A stretch of 64,000 nt of DNA from Thozetella sp. PMI_491 (lineage: Eukaryota > Ascomycota > Sordariomycetes > Chaetosphaeriales > Chaetosphaeriaceae): NCBI GenBank assembly GCA_021432635.1, contig MU270020.1:947202-1011201 (forward strand), in the 5' to 3' direction. A program made the position numbers and the translations under genes. Shown one piece after another: positions 53,832-64,000 of the stretch (positions are counted from its first letter, which is position 1; each line of letters starts with the position of its first letter). The notes under the pieces are model-generated. The model was not told the DNA's origin. It searched no databases and was given only the letters and a program-made list of their open reading frames with translations.

Positions 53832-54922
53832 GGTCGAATGAACACAACAGGCTCGGTGCGAGGGGGATGTGTGACGTCGGTCAGGCAGGTTCGTCCCGCT
53901 CCGAGTCGGGTGGTCGAGTTCGGTCGAGTGGCCGCTGTCCGAGGAGCGGATCGCAATCGAGATCGAGTGGTGGCTTGGATGGTACAGAGCCTCGCGCCGC
54001 TGCTGTTTCCGTCCCGGGGGGGTTCCAATTACAAAATGTCTAACGCTGAGGTCGCTGGAGTTGGCATGCCGGCCCTGGACTGGACAGACGAAACGGGAAG
54101 AAGCGGTATGTATGCAAGCCGCGAACTCGCGCCCCTCCCCAAAAAGCCAAGGGGGAAAAAGGAAAGCAAGAAAAGTGCCAAGGAGTATTTACAGTCGCGA
54201 CTCGCCGGACGGCCCGATTCCACAAGAGAGCCTGAGCGATGGTGGTTGAGGAGAGGAAAAGGGGGGAGGTGGAAGGCACTGCAGAAACTTTGAGATTATT
54301 GAGCAGCTGCAAAAAGCTGGGCGCTGAGCACTGGGGTCTGGGGGGCGCCCGTAATCTTGGGAGCGAGTCGTTCGGGATGCGAGCCCTCCACACCCGGCTG
54401 TCAGCTCTCTTCGACGCCGAACTTCGTAATGCGAGGCTGAGCCTGCCCTTCGAGCTGGAACCCCCACTGATTGGCTCTGCCGAGTCCCACCCCTCGGCAC
54501 CTAAACTGTCCGTCTCCCTGGCCTATTCCTCACCCGCTTTAGCGGCCTGGTGGCCCATGCTCGCCGGGGCTGGGGCCGGGGCTGGGGGGGACTGAATTCT
54601 GAATTGGGGAGGCGCCTAGGCCTGACAAGCCTGGAAAGTGCTTATCATCATCGTGCGACGTGTCGCCAAGTTTCCTGCTCGACTCGCCGAAAAAGGGGGG
54701 CGCCAGCAGGCCACACACTAAGCGCTAAACCGAGCGCTGTACCGGCTAAATCGGTTTCGGAGACGTCAGAGCTTCGCGATCCCCATCTGCGCGCTCGCTA
54801 TCTACATTTCTTCGTCCCATGCCAATATCGCTTGCGCCTTGGTGCCCCATCCACGCACAATCGCATCGACTTGCCCCCAGCAGCAACACTCGGGAGGGCA
54901 CTGTCGTCGACGCACCGCCGCC
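53832..54922. promoter_or_regulatory. Divergent promoter, AKR1 and SRP receptor beta
   Basis: 1.1 kb between divergent starts. It contains a G-rich tract at 54566-54590 annotated separately. No gene was recognised. Confidence 0.45.
54566..54590 (+). promoter_or_regulatory. Potential G-quadruplex motif
   Basis: Four runs of at least four G separated by CT, CC and CT, which fits the G4+N1-7 pattern with very short loops. It lies about 330 bp before the SRP receptor beta start, on its coding strand. Confidence 0.5.
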
Positions 54923-55861
54923 ATGGATCTGGACACTCTCAAGGACGCCGTCAAGGCCGGCCTCGAGTTTATCCTCACCCCGTCGCCTGCCGTCTTCGTC
55001 ATCGGCGCCCTCGTCGTCCTCCTGGTCCCCGTCCTCCTCCACTTCCTCCTCTCCAGCACCAGCGACAGCTCCCTCCCCTTCATCCTCCTCGCGGGCCCCC
55101 CCGGCGCCGGCAAGACAGCGCTGCTGACTCTCTTTGAGCGCGGCCCGCGGGCCAAGACCGACCCGGCCACCACCGCCTCGACCCTCACCCACACCTCACA
55201 AGTGCCTGCCACCGTCGAGCTCGCCGTGTCCGAAGACGCCCAGTCCTCCTTCCGCGACGACCTCGATGCTAGCGGCGCGACAGCTAAGAACTTCCTTGCC
55301 GTCGACACCCCCGGCCACCCCAAGCTTCGGCGGCACGCGCTCGCCCGGCTAGGCGTGTCCCAGGCCAAAGGCGGCAGCGCCGCGGCGGCCAAGCTGAAGG
55401 GTGTGGTGTTTGTGGTGGACGCGGCCGCCCTGGCCGATGGCGACTCCCTGCCCGCCACGGCTGAGTACCTCTACGATGTCCTCCTGAACCTCCAGAAGCG
55501 GCTGTCGAGTAACAAGACCAGCCGGCCGCCCCCCGGCGTGCCCGTCCTCGTCGCGGCTAACAAGCTCGACCTCTTCACGGCCCTACCAGCTGCCTTAGTC
55601 AAGTCGAACCTAGAGACAGAACTGGGTCGCATCCGCAAAGCGAGAAGCAAGGGCCTTCTGGACTCAGGCGTCGGAACCGACGATGACGGACTGACCGGCG
55701 ATGCCAGCGACGACTGGCTAGGCGAGTACGGCAGCGAAAAGTTCACTTTTAAGCAAATGCTCGAGTTCGATATCGAGGTCGAGGTTATCGGCGGGAATAT
55801 AGTAGGAGAGGGCCCTGGGGTAGACAAGTGGTGGTCTTGGATCGCCAAGAAAATAATCTAG
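54923..55861 (+). CDS. srp102: Signal recognition particle receptor subunit beta
   Basis: Intronless 312-aa Ras-like GTPase anchoring the SRP receptor in the ER membrane. Start context CGCCGCCATGG is near ideal; an upstream in-frame ATG at 54839 has a weaker context. One membrane segment lies at about residues 18-42 (AVFVIGALVVLLVPVLLHFLL). GTPase motifs: P-loop GPPGAGKTALL near 57, DTPGHPK (G3), a hydrophobic VFVVDAA strand and NKLD (G4). The C-terminal WSWIAKKI is also typical. An insertion between G4 and the C terminus (GTDDDGLTGDASDD) is acidic. The gene converges on CBS. Confidence 0.93.
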   Translation: MDLDTLKDAVKAGLEFILTPSPAVFVIGALVVLLVPVLLHFLLSSTSDSSLPFILLAGPPGAGKTALLTLFERGPRAKTDPATTASTLTHTSQVPATVELAVSEDAQSSFRDDLDASGATAKNFLAVDTPGHPKLRRHALARLGVSQAKGGSAAAAKLKGVVFVVDAAALADGDSLPATAEYLYDVLLNLQKRLSSNKTSRPPPGVPVLVAANKLDLFTALPAALVKSNLETELGRIRKARSKGLLDSGVGTDDDGLTGDASDDWLGEYGSEKFTFKQMLEFDIEVEVIGGNIVGEGPGVDKWWSWIAKKII

Positions 55862-56328
55862 AAGCACATACATCTCCCAAGGGATGGCGCAGCTGGCGCA
55901 CTGATTCGGCGTTGATATTTGCGAGCCAGCCCAGGCTTGCTTTTGAGCCTCATGATAGAGTCGATATATACCAAAGGGCTTATTCCATGACACATCCGGA
56001 TTACCGCATAGGTGAAATTCACGCAACGCTCAGTCTTGACATTTGACATCTATTCCGGCCGGGCGTATCTAAGCTCGTGGCGTCTAGGGGCTTTGTCTGT
56101 TTGTGTGTGGCCGCCTGCCGTCTCTCTAGTCCCTCGAGACCCACCATAGGAACCGAGCCTGCGCTATCAATCGCTTTCTGTCTGTGAAGACTCTAAAGAT
56201 GCATCCTTTCAAGCCGATTCCCGAACGCCCAGGAGCAACTGCAATCCACCCATCTTCCTCCAGCTCCCTTGTCTCCCCCAAACCCTCTCCCCCAAACCCA
56301 TCTGAGCGCGTGTGCTTCGGCAGTACCC
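55862..56328. other. Convergent 3' intergenic region
   Basis: Spacer of 467 bp between the converging SRP receptor and CBS genes. Nothing was recognised. Confidence 0.5.
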
Positions 56329-58001
56329 CTAAGACCGCTGCTTCACCATCCACGTCAGAAGATCCACCTTGGTCACGACGGCGACCGGCTTCTTGGCCTG
56401 GCCGTCGCCGTCTTCCTCCGTCACCACGGCGGCCGAGTTCCACTCGAGGAACCGGCTGAGGGCCGCCAGGGGGGTGTCGAGCGTGATCTCGACGAACTTG
56501 CGCTTCTTGTCCGGCAGGTCGGACCCCATCTTACGCGGGTCGGTCACGACCTCGTCGATGCGCGAGAAGTCGAACATGACGTCGCTGACGGGGCTCTTGC
56601 CCGACGCCCGGCCGTGGGAGATGAAGCTCAGCAGGTTGCCTAGCGTCACTAGGCCCGCGAGCTTGCCGCCGGTCGGGTGGAGCACGGGGAGCTGGTCGAA
56701 GCCCTTGTCGCGCATGGTCTCGATCGCCTCGGCGCAGGGGCTGGTGGTGAGCACCGACGTCACAGGCTTGAGACGCAGGGACCGGATGGTGGCGCCCGCA
56801 TAGGGGTCGCTCGGGCGCCGGGCCGACGGCTTCTGCGCGGTGGGGGCGTCCGCAGCCGCACCGCCGACGTTATCAGCCGGCATCAGGTCGTTGGCAGCGA
56901 GCCAGTCGTCGTCGGCGAACTTGGACAGGTACGACCGGATGCTGTCCGGGAGGACGACCACCACCGTGTCACCCTTGCCGAGGCCCAGGTCCTTGACGGC
57001 TCGGACCATAGCGGCCATGGCGCTGCCGGAGCTTCCTCCGACGAGCAAACCCTCCTCGGCGATGAGGCGGCGCGCGAACATAAACGACTCGCGGTCGTCG
57101 GTCTTGTACCACTTGTCGACGAGCGAGCGGTCCAGAACGTCGGGGATGAAGTCGTAGCCGATGCCCTCAACCTTGTAAGGCGTGTTGGCCTTCTCCTCGT
57201 TCAAGCTCTCAGGCAGGGCGAGGATGCTGCCGTGCGGGTCGGCAGCGATCACCTTGACGTTCTTGTCGTGCTTCCGCAGGCCGCGGGCGATACCGCTAAT
57301 AGTGCCACCCGTGCCGGCACCAGCCACCACGGCGGTGATCTTCCCTCCCGTCTGCTTCCAGATCTCCTCGGCCGTGCCGAACTCGTGGGCCTCTGGGTTG
57401 TCCTTGTTCGAGTACTGGTCGAGGATATGGCTGTTGGGGATCTCCTTGAGCAGGCGCTTGGCCACGCCGATGTGGCTCTCGGGGGCGTCCCAGGCGGCCT
57501 GGGTCGGCGTGCGGATGATGGTGGCGCCGAGGGCACGCAGGACCGACACCTTCTCGGCCGACATCTTCTCGGGGAGGGTGATGATGGTCTTGTAGCCCTT
57601 GATGGCGCCGACGAGGGCCAGGCCGATGCCACTGGGAAGCTCTGTGTCAGCAACCGTATTGCCCTACCCCGCAACGCCGGCGGCGCTCGCTCAAGGGCCG
57701 AATCTGCTACCTACGTGTTCCCGCTGGTCGGCTCGATCAGCGTGTCGCCAGGCTTTATGCGGCCGCTCTTCTCGGCCTCTTCAATCATGCGCAAGGCTAT
57801 CCTATCCTTGACGCTGCCCCCCGCGTTGAAGAGCTCGACCTTGGCGTACACGTCGGCCTCGATCCCCAGTGACTGGGGAATCTTGTTGAGACGGACCAGA
57901 GGCGTATTTCCAATCAGCTCGGTAGCCGACAGCTTGGCGCCCGAGAGGCGCAGGGCCTCGAGGCTCGAGGGGAGGCCATTGGAGTCGCCGTTGGCCGCCA
58001 T
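56329..58001 (-). CDS. cys4: Cystathionine beta-synthase
   Basis: 529-aa PLP enzyme condensing serine and homocysteine into cystathionine in transsulfuration, cytosolic. Exons 58001-57715 and 57631-56329, with an 83-nt intron inside PTSGNTGIGLA; phases agree. PLP lysine is K65 in NAGGSVKDR. Other landmarks: [21 protein letters not shown] (phosphate loop), [11 protein letters not shown]. Residues about 360-520 hold a pair of C-terminal CBS domains ([46 protein letters not shown]). The N terminus has no heme-binding CPW motif, as expected for fungal enzymes. Length fits (yeast Cys4 is 507 aa). Confidence 0.95.
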
Positions 58002-58816
58002 TGTGCTCGTATCCTACCTCGCAAGTGGGTTATCGCAGGACGGAACGAGGGCAGAGGAAGGATGGCGAGGGAGAAGGGGAGGAAAAGAGAGCCGGGAGAA
58101 CACGGCAAGCTCGCAGAGCAAAATACGGCTCGAAAGTGAGTATATAGGTTCCAGCGGCAGCACGTTTTCGGCCACCCGTATTGGAGCTTCGGAATGGTGT
58201 GATAGACTGTGGCAAAGACGATTTGAGCGCGAGGATCAGCTGCTGTCCCACGGATTGGGAACCCCACGTGTAAGCCGACACTAGGCGCGCCCTCTGCCCG
58301 TCGCAGCGGCTTTGCAAACGGCCCACCCGGGCCCGGAAACAGCCTTTCTTTTTTTCTGCTTCTTGCCCTGCCGTCTCAGTTTGACCGCCGGGGCCTCCGA
58401 AGAACCCTGATCTTCGCCAGGGGTAGCTAGGAATCCATTGCCGAGTCCTACAGTACATTGTTCAATAGCATTATTCCCCATCGCTGCAGGTACTGCACCT
58501 TGTCTTAGACAGGGATGACCGCCTTTGTTGTCTCGCTAATCTCGAAACTCTCTTTTCTTGAAGGTTAAAAAAAAGTTTAAACCCCTCCCAGAGACGACGT
58601 CCCTTGCCTTGCTTCTGCTGGCGTGATTGTTGGCTGTTCGGCTCACGTGAAGACCTGCACAAAAAGCATGGGGCTCTCTTACAAACAAGCCATGTATTGT
58701 GCATTGTGCGGTAGAATCGCTCAAATTGGGGTATGTTTTCGCTCATGGTATAATTTGCCTAGTCATCCATTGCTCCTCGCTACGCTCCATCCCTTGCCCT
58801 CGCGCTCTCCTGTCGC
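58002..58816. promoter_or_regulatory. CBS upstream region
   Basis: 0.8 kb holding the CBS promoter and the 3' end of the PIP-kinase-like gene. TATATA lies near 58140 on the CBS side. No gene was recognised. Confidence 0.4.
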
Positions 58817-60046
58817 CTAGTCCTGGCTGCTAGCCCTGATCTCGACATATTCTCGGCACATTCTCAAGAACCGCTCGCGGTACTCTCCTGCTTCGGTGGT
58901 TATGCTCATGGGACCCTCCCTGCTAACCAACACATTCCACATCTTGACGAGTAGGGTCATAATCTTGGCCTGCGGCTTGTGCTTGGCCCAGAAGAAGTCA
59001 AGGAGAGCGGCTCGGTAGAGGTGCTTGCCGTCCGCCGAAGCCGCACCGGTCCGCCACGTGGGTGGCCCCGGGGGGACTGCCGGTGGCTCGGTCGGAATAA
59101 CGCTCGCATCGGCCCCGCCCGACGATCCGGAGTCGTCAACGACCTCTTCAGGCCGCTTGCCTTGAACCTGCATCCGGACCAGAAAGAGAGAGTAGTCGAC
59201 CGCATTGTGACTCGCGAGCAGCTGGGTGTCGGCCTCTAGAGCCGCGAAGAAGGACGCAGCCGACTGCTCATCTAGGATAATCTTGTCGTGAAACTCGTCC
59301 GCCAGCTGGTCCTTGGTCGCCTCGCTCGTGAGCCGGCCGTTGGCGATGTCCCTCTCTGGGTAGAAGTACGATGTCGGCTTCAGGTCCCAGCTCTCCCAGC
59401 TCACCTCGCCCCGCTTCTTGGCCTCTTCTTGGCCGTACATGATGTTTTCCATGACGATGTGATGCGAAGGCGCCAGCCCGAAGAGTTTGCCGAGCGACAT
59501 CCCCGGCGCCCAGAGAAAGTCGGTGATCCGCACCAGCATGGATTCTGCGTGGCTAGCCATGTGCTGGACATACGATGTCAAGAGCTCGTCGCGGAAGAAA
59601 GTATACTCTGAGCGCCGGGGGATGGACTTGACAAGATACTTGGAGTCACTCGTCGCGTAGAACGTCTGCAATCATTCAGCGCGAGATCGGTATGGACAGG
59701 CCCCTTGCATGAGCAGCATCGCAGCCGCGCTCCTTAGGGCACTTACCGAACCAGAGAATCCCATATCGCCGATGGGCCTTAGAGCCACGTCTTCTGCCAC
59801 ATCTCCTCCTTCGCCCCGGCTGAAGGATTGGACGTAGTCATTGTCCTCAACGCGCCAGTGATTCCTACGCAAATTGGCAAAGTCGGCGGGACGGAACTTT
59901 TGCAGTGTCAACTGATACACTGAGAAGAAGGTTGAAAATAGCCCTAGGATGAAGGCGAGCCACCCGCGCTTGTCATGACGCTGCGGCTTGGCGTGGTTGA
60001 TGATCGCCCGCGCAATAGACCGCGCAATATACCCTTGCCGTCCCAT
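58817..60046 (-). CDS. Divergent phosphatidylinositol-phosphate-kinase-fold protein
   Basis: 382 aa from exons 60046-59747 and 59665-58817 (81-nt intron, phase 0). The family call rests on landmarks of the PIPK catalytic core in order: GFSGSTFYATSDSKYLVKSI (glycine loop and nucleotide Lys, across the junction), HIVMENI, WDLKPTSYF (where PIPKs have DLKGS), a VDYSLFLVRM catalytic segment, and LLDFFWAKHKPQAK corresponding to IIDILQxYxxxKKxE. Residues about 28-48 (GWLAFILGLFSTFFSVYQL) are hydrophobic and could be a membrane segment. It is shorter than the canonical yeast-type PIP5K. DLKGS is changed to DLKPTS, so activity is uncertain. Membrane-tethered lipid kinase or pseudokinase are both possible. 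Confidence 0.78.
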
Positions 60047-61597
60047 CGAAGCGGCAGTCTTAGCGGCCGGACTTGGAGACTAGAAAGCGGTAGGTGGATG
60101 ATATTTCAGCTCGAGAGATAGAAAAGGCACCAAAAGGTGAGCGCAATTCAAACTCCAAATTATGTCTCAAACAGCTGAGGCTGTAGGCTGCGTGCAGTGC
60201 AGATGCATGACGTCAATGAATACTCGGGTACTTCACCCTTTCGGCCCCACCAACAAAGGATGGAAGGATAGGCGACAGCTTTGAACAATGGGCTCAGCGG
60301 AGAGCGCGAGAGCGCGAGAGCCCCATAGTCGGTGCGAACGCAGGCGACGACGGGTATTCACCGTTTCCGATTGCCGGTTTTCGAGTTTAACTATGGATCG
60401 TTGATGCTGGCTCGCCCAAGTAGCGATTCTGCTGTTATTGTCTTGAACCCGAACGAGGTGTAGCTGTGGCTTAGTTGAGCCAACCCAATCAGAGCCGATA
60501 ATTACTGGCTTAACCAGTGGCTGTAGGGCATTCCAGCGTCGGGTATGTAGTGGCGCTAACTGTATTCAGCGCTAAGTCAATAAACATCCCCTGAATGATG
60601 CACTGTACCTGCCTGCACTGGCACGACGAATTGCTTCCACATGCTAGCCAGAAACATTATTGCGATAATCCGAGGAATTTTCGATACTATCTAAATGGGA
60701 ACAAACTAATCCTCTCTTCATGCGCCGGTATGGCATCAATCCACAGAGTCGAGTGGTGAAGATGACCGCCTAGCATGAATCACGGAGCCTCGCCGTCAAG
60801 ATGCCTTCCCTGTACGATGCTGCATTGACCACAGGCTTAAAGTATGCTGCAAAGACCTCAAATCTCCTCCAATTAGCTGGTCATTGCAATGGCGAGTGGC
60901 GGCTTCAAGATGCGACCGGAGTGGCTAGGTCTTCGTGCACAACTCCAGCGCGAGTCATTCCCTCCCGATGTGCTCCCGTATTACTACCATAGCTCGCACG
61001 AGCACAGGTGTAGTCTTAGATTCATTGGATATCCAAGTCCGGTAGAGCCATTTGGCCTAGCAGGAAGGGGGGTACACGTGCCATGTGATAAAGTGAGATG
61101 GCGAGCAGGTGTGGCACCCCCACCCCCAACAGCACCTCCGACCATCTATGGCGAGCCGATTATCAATAGCTAGAGCACCTGAAACTGCATTTTGCATCGA
61201 GGTCTCGCAATTGAGATAATGAGGAGGTTGGACGAGTACCATGCAGACCCGGGAGATGTGGCAAATGGATGGAAACTGGCCGGCAGCCAGTCGCTCTTAA
61301 CCGAGGCTTCAATGCCCTAAGGCATCGTTTTGGTGGCTGAAAATTAGTGGAAGAGGAAAGTTCAGGATCTTACCGATCAATCAATGCATCAGGAGGTGAA
61401 GCTGACTGTAGCGAACATCCTCCGAAATCTCTGAACTCTTGGCCGGCTTCCCGACAGTACTTAAGGCTTGGTTCTACCTCGAGAGTAGGGTGACGCTTTC
61501 TATCATCTCCATCCACAGCTTTCATTCCCATCTCAATTCGACCCTTTTGGCAAAGCCTTTTCTTTTTTGCACTTCCATTCCACCTCTCTACCTAGTG
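60047..61597. promoter_or_regulatory. Divergent intergenic region
   Basis: 1.55 kb between the PIPK-like gene (-) and the coiled-coil gene (+). A short GAGAGCGC direct repeat lies at 60301-60320. No gene was recognised. Confidence 0.45.
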
Positions 61598-62587
61598 ATG
61601 CCGACACTCCAGGAGCAGACAGCGGCTTCAGAGATATGGATCTTTAATGTAACAGCGAAATACAATCGCGCATGCCTCGCCGCTGCGAAAGCGATGAACT
61701 CTAGGACGGAGGCTCACCAAATCGCCAATACTCTGGAGCAATTATATCTCCCAAGAATGCTTTCTTTCAATTCTCTAATGCTCGTCTTTTGGGAGGGAAG
61801 GAGAAGCATAGGCTTGACACGCGAAACGTTGCTAGGGCACCTACCCCCCGGAAACGGCGAACTCAGCAGCAACAGCCTTGCAATCCTCGACATGGCGGTG
61901 GTGGCTAGAGGGAGAATTCAAGCCAGCCTACAAAATGCATTGACTGAATTGTCTGAGGAACACAGAGTCGTTCTCCAAGCGAAATCGGAAGCAACGCGGA
62001 CGGAAAATGCGTTAAGGTATTGCGAAGCCGAGAAACTTCGTTGGGCAAGGAAGCTCGAGCTGGCCGAAGAAATACGCCAAGAGATTCTAGGTAGAATCTG
62101 GGCGGCATTGCTCGACCAACTGGCCTCTCAGGAAGCGCAATGCGAGGCATCGTCACATGGAGCACCTCCATTGAGACTACCGGCTGCTAAGGAGCCACCG
62201 CAAGCGGCCAGCGCTAGCCGGATGACCTTAGTCGAGCAGAATCTAAAGCAGAGGATCCTCTCAACGGCTAGCCTCTTTTCTGTGAACCCAGGCTTGACTA
62301 CGCCTCAGGCTATGGCAGCCTCTCTAAAAACGCCCAAACTTAGCTCAGTCTCTACTAGGCTAGGTAGGTGCAAGACACGCGGGCAGGATCTCACTTGCAC
62401 CGAGGATATTCGGGAGTGCACCAAGTTTGACATCACGCGTCTTCGGAAGAGAAGTTCAGAAACAAACTTTGATACTGGAAAGCGCTGGCGTAGAGATGAT
62501 GTATCTTCCGAATTCGGAGGCGATCGACCGGCATTCAACACGCGTTCCCGTGCACCGGTGATATCCTTTTCTCGGCCAGGGAACTGA
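61598..62587 (+). CDS. Orphan coiled-coil protein
   Basis: 329 aa from ATG 61598 (MPTLQEQTAA). The frame is open to 61439 upstream with a possible earlier start, but the added residues are hydrophobic and unlike the rest. Residues about 105-190 form a long amphipathic helix (RGRIQASLQNALTELSEEHR...LELAEEIRQEILGRIWAALLDQLA), consistent with a coiled coil. The C-terminal 100 residues are basic and Ser/Thr-rich (RLRKRSSETNFDTGKRWRRDD), with a possible nuclear signal. No family was recognised; it may be lineage-specific. Confidence 0.6.
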   Translation: MPTLQEQTAASEIWIFNVTAKYNRACLAAAKAMNSRTEAHQIANTLEQLYLPRMLSFNSLMLVFWEGRRSIGLTRETLLGHLPPGNGELSSNSLAILDMAVVARGRIQASLQNALTELSEEHRVVLQAKSEATRTENALRYCEAEKLRWARKLELAEEIRQEILGRIWAALLDQLASQEAQCEASSHGAPPLRLPAAKEPPQAASASRMTLVEQNLKQRILSTASLFSVNPGLTTPQAMAASLKTPKLSSVSTRLGRCKTRGQDLTCTEDIRECTKFDITRLRKRSSETNFDTGKRWRRDDVSSEFGGDRPAFNTRSRAPVISFSRPGN

Positions 62588-64000
62588 TGTTTACGCGAGT
62601 TTGGATTCTCGAATTCTCCATGGTGAACCGGCTAAGCGGATGTCACGAATAGACGGCAGGAGTTAAGTCGACGTGGAAGGACTGGGTCGCCTGTATGATA
62701 GAATGCTCGCTGATGGCTCTTTCAATGATGGTGGGACCTGTGCGCAGTTGACTGGTTCAGATATGTGCCGGAGGTTTGTTCGAAGCGATTTGCGAGTTTG
62801 GAGCTGGACTCCTGTATCTTCGGAGGATTGAGTCGTGGTTTTCTTTATCTGCTGCCTAAGAGAATGGTAAGAAACAGGCAAATTAAATTGTGGAGAGAGT
62901 GTAACTAAGCTCTAGTTCGAGGGAGCTTCTGGATACTGCCTCTGATTCTGAGGCCGTAGCCACGTCGATCGGCCTTTTCCCCCTCCATTACATCGGGCCC
63001 GCATCTTCTGGAACGTCCCATCTTGCTACGAGGTTTTGCCCTCCGCCACAACAGGAGCAGTGTAGCATTTAGACGGAAGTGAAGGCCATACTGGATTTGT
63101 TCCTGCATCTCTGACTACGGTTCTGTTCTTCCCAATCTCCCGCAATGGTCTCCCAGTTTTCTTGGTAGCACAAAAGTCGTCCGCTTGATTGGTTCTGTGA
63201 AGCTCGATCAAACACAACCTACCTACCCATAAGCCTCTCTCCCGCGTCGGTTTGCACGGCGGCACGCCACATGCACCTTGTCGGGGTCCTGGCACCCCCT
63301 AGAATCGCCTTTTTCACAAATTTCTCCTGAAAATTGGGAGGCTAAGAGAAGCCTCACGTTTACAATTGCCCTTACCATAATATATGTCCATCATGTGTTA
63401 TGAGGGCAGGTCGTGCCCCCAGGTAGGCCATCGTCGGTATCGTTGTTCCTCTACGCCAAGCGTTCCTACCTAGACTCCGAGGCTCTGCAGTAGTACCATC
63501 ATCGTTAGAATTAATCATCTCCTGTCCCTCTTTCCTTTCTTTTTGTTTCCTTACCCTGCGAATTAATTGCAGGACTTGGTCGGTTGCATACTGCGGCCTG
63601 GGAAAGTAAGAGCTAGCATTGTGGTGCACTGGGTGGCTTCTCAGCTGTTCCATTTAGAGACATAAATTTCGGACCTATTCAAGCACGGATAGGCACTTTT
63701 ACCGCCTCAGTATCGCGCTTATTTCGCCAAGACCGCCTCTATAGAATTCGCAGCGCCTGCATCAACCGGAGTTTTTATATAATGCCCTTGGGCCTCAGGG
63801 GTACTCTGTGCCGGGGCCTCGTTTCTCCAGGAGATCGACGCCACTATGCATGTTAGGCTGTTGTGTGAGGCGGCTCATCCGTTTTAGGTAGCCTGGGACT
63901 AAGGGTGCTCCGCGATGGTAACCCGATGTAGGAAGCTGAGCGAGGCTGGTGCGCGGCTGGTGGTTTTCCATCTGTGCCCAAGGATCTGACGAGCTGAGCA
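62588..64000. other. Right-end intergenic region
   Basis: 1.4 kb to the window edge. Minus-strand frames at 62663-62881 and 62905-63108 are short and unlike known proteins. No gene was supported; an exon of a neighbour beyond the edge cannot be excluded. Confidence 0.4.

Noticed and set aside
60301-60320. GAGAGCGC direct repeat
   Set aside because: Too short to be more than simple-sequence repetition.

Overview
The window is nuclear DNA of a filamentous ascomycete, most likely a Sordariomycete. The evidence is the gene content (SET9 H4K20 methyltransferase, AKR1 palmitoyltransferase, twinfilin, SRP receptor beta, cystathionine beta-synthase, RPB9, mitochondrial uL14, a FunK1 kinase, a celp0028-type effector). 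Gene style agrees: introns are short (about 50-165 nt) with GTRNGT donors and CTAAC/CTGAC-like branch sites, leaders are pyrimidine-rich, and intergenic gaps run 0.3-3.7 kb on both strands. I cannot name the species. Exon boundaries are my own reading of splice signals, checked for reading phase.

Layout. 1-5 kb: the 3' end of RPB9 (+), mitochondrial ribosomal protein uL14m (-) and SET9 (+). 6-14 kb: a cupin protein (+), an MFS sugar transporter (-) divergent from an apparently intracellular GH95 alpha-fucosidase (+), then a D-2-hydroxyacid dehydrogenase (-). 15-22 kb: twinfilin (-), a long protein ending in a flavokinase-like domain that seems catalytically dead (+), a small secreted protein (-) and a 3'(2'),5'-bisphosphate nucleotidase-like phosphatase (+). 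22-33 kb is gene-poor: a basic conserved fungal protein with upstream ORFs (+) and a type II membrane protein (-).

33-48 kb looks like an accessory region: a second MFS transporter (+), a 132-bp fold-back element flanked by TA, a zinc-finger pseudogene stopped by one TAG inside its first finger (-), a FunK1 kinase with HQD for HRD (-), a ricin-B-fold secreted lectin (+), an eight-cysteine secreted micro-protein (-), a celp0028-type secreted protein (+), a coiled-coil/CCCH protein (-) and an orphan (-). It appears more AT-rich by eye than the flanks, which I have not measured.

48-64 kb returns to housekeeping genes: a secreted dienelactone hydrolase (-), AKR1 (-), SRP receptor beta (+), cystathionine beta-synthase (-), a divergent PIP-kinase-fold protein (-) and an orphan coiled-coil protein (+).

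Likely links: the divergent transporter/GH95 pair fits import followed by intracellular hydrolysis of a fucosylated oligosaccharide, and the 41-44 kb genes form a small secretome patch suited to interaction with a host or competitor. I found no tRNA, rRNA or CRISPR array. The strongest candidates for something new are the fold-back element, the nonsense-interrupted zinc-finger gene, the secreted-protein patch, and the flavokinase-like fusion that lacks its catalytic Glu.
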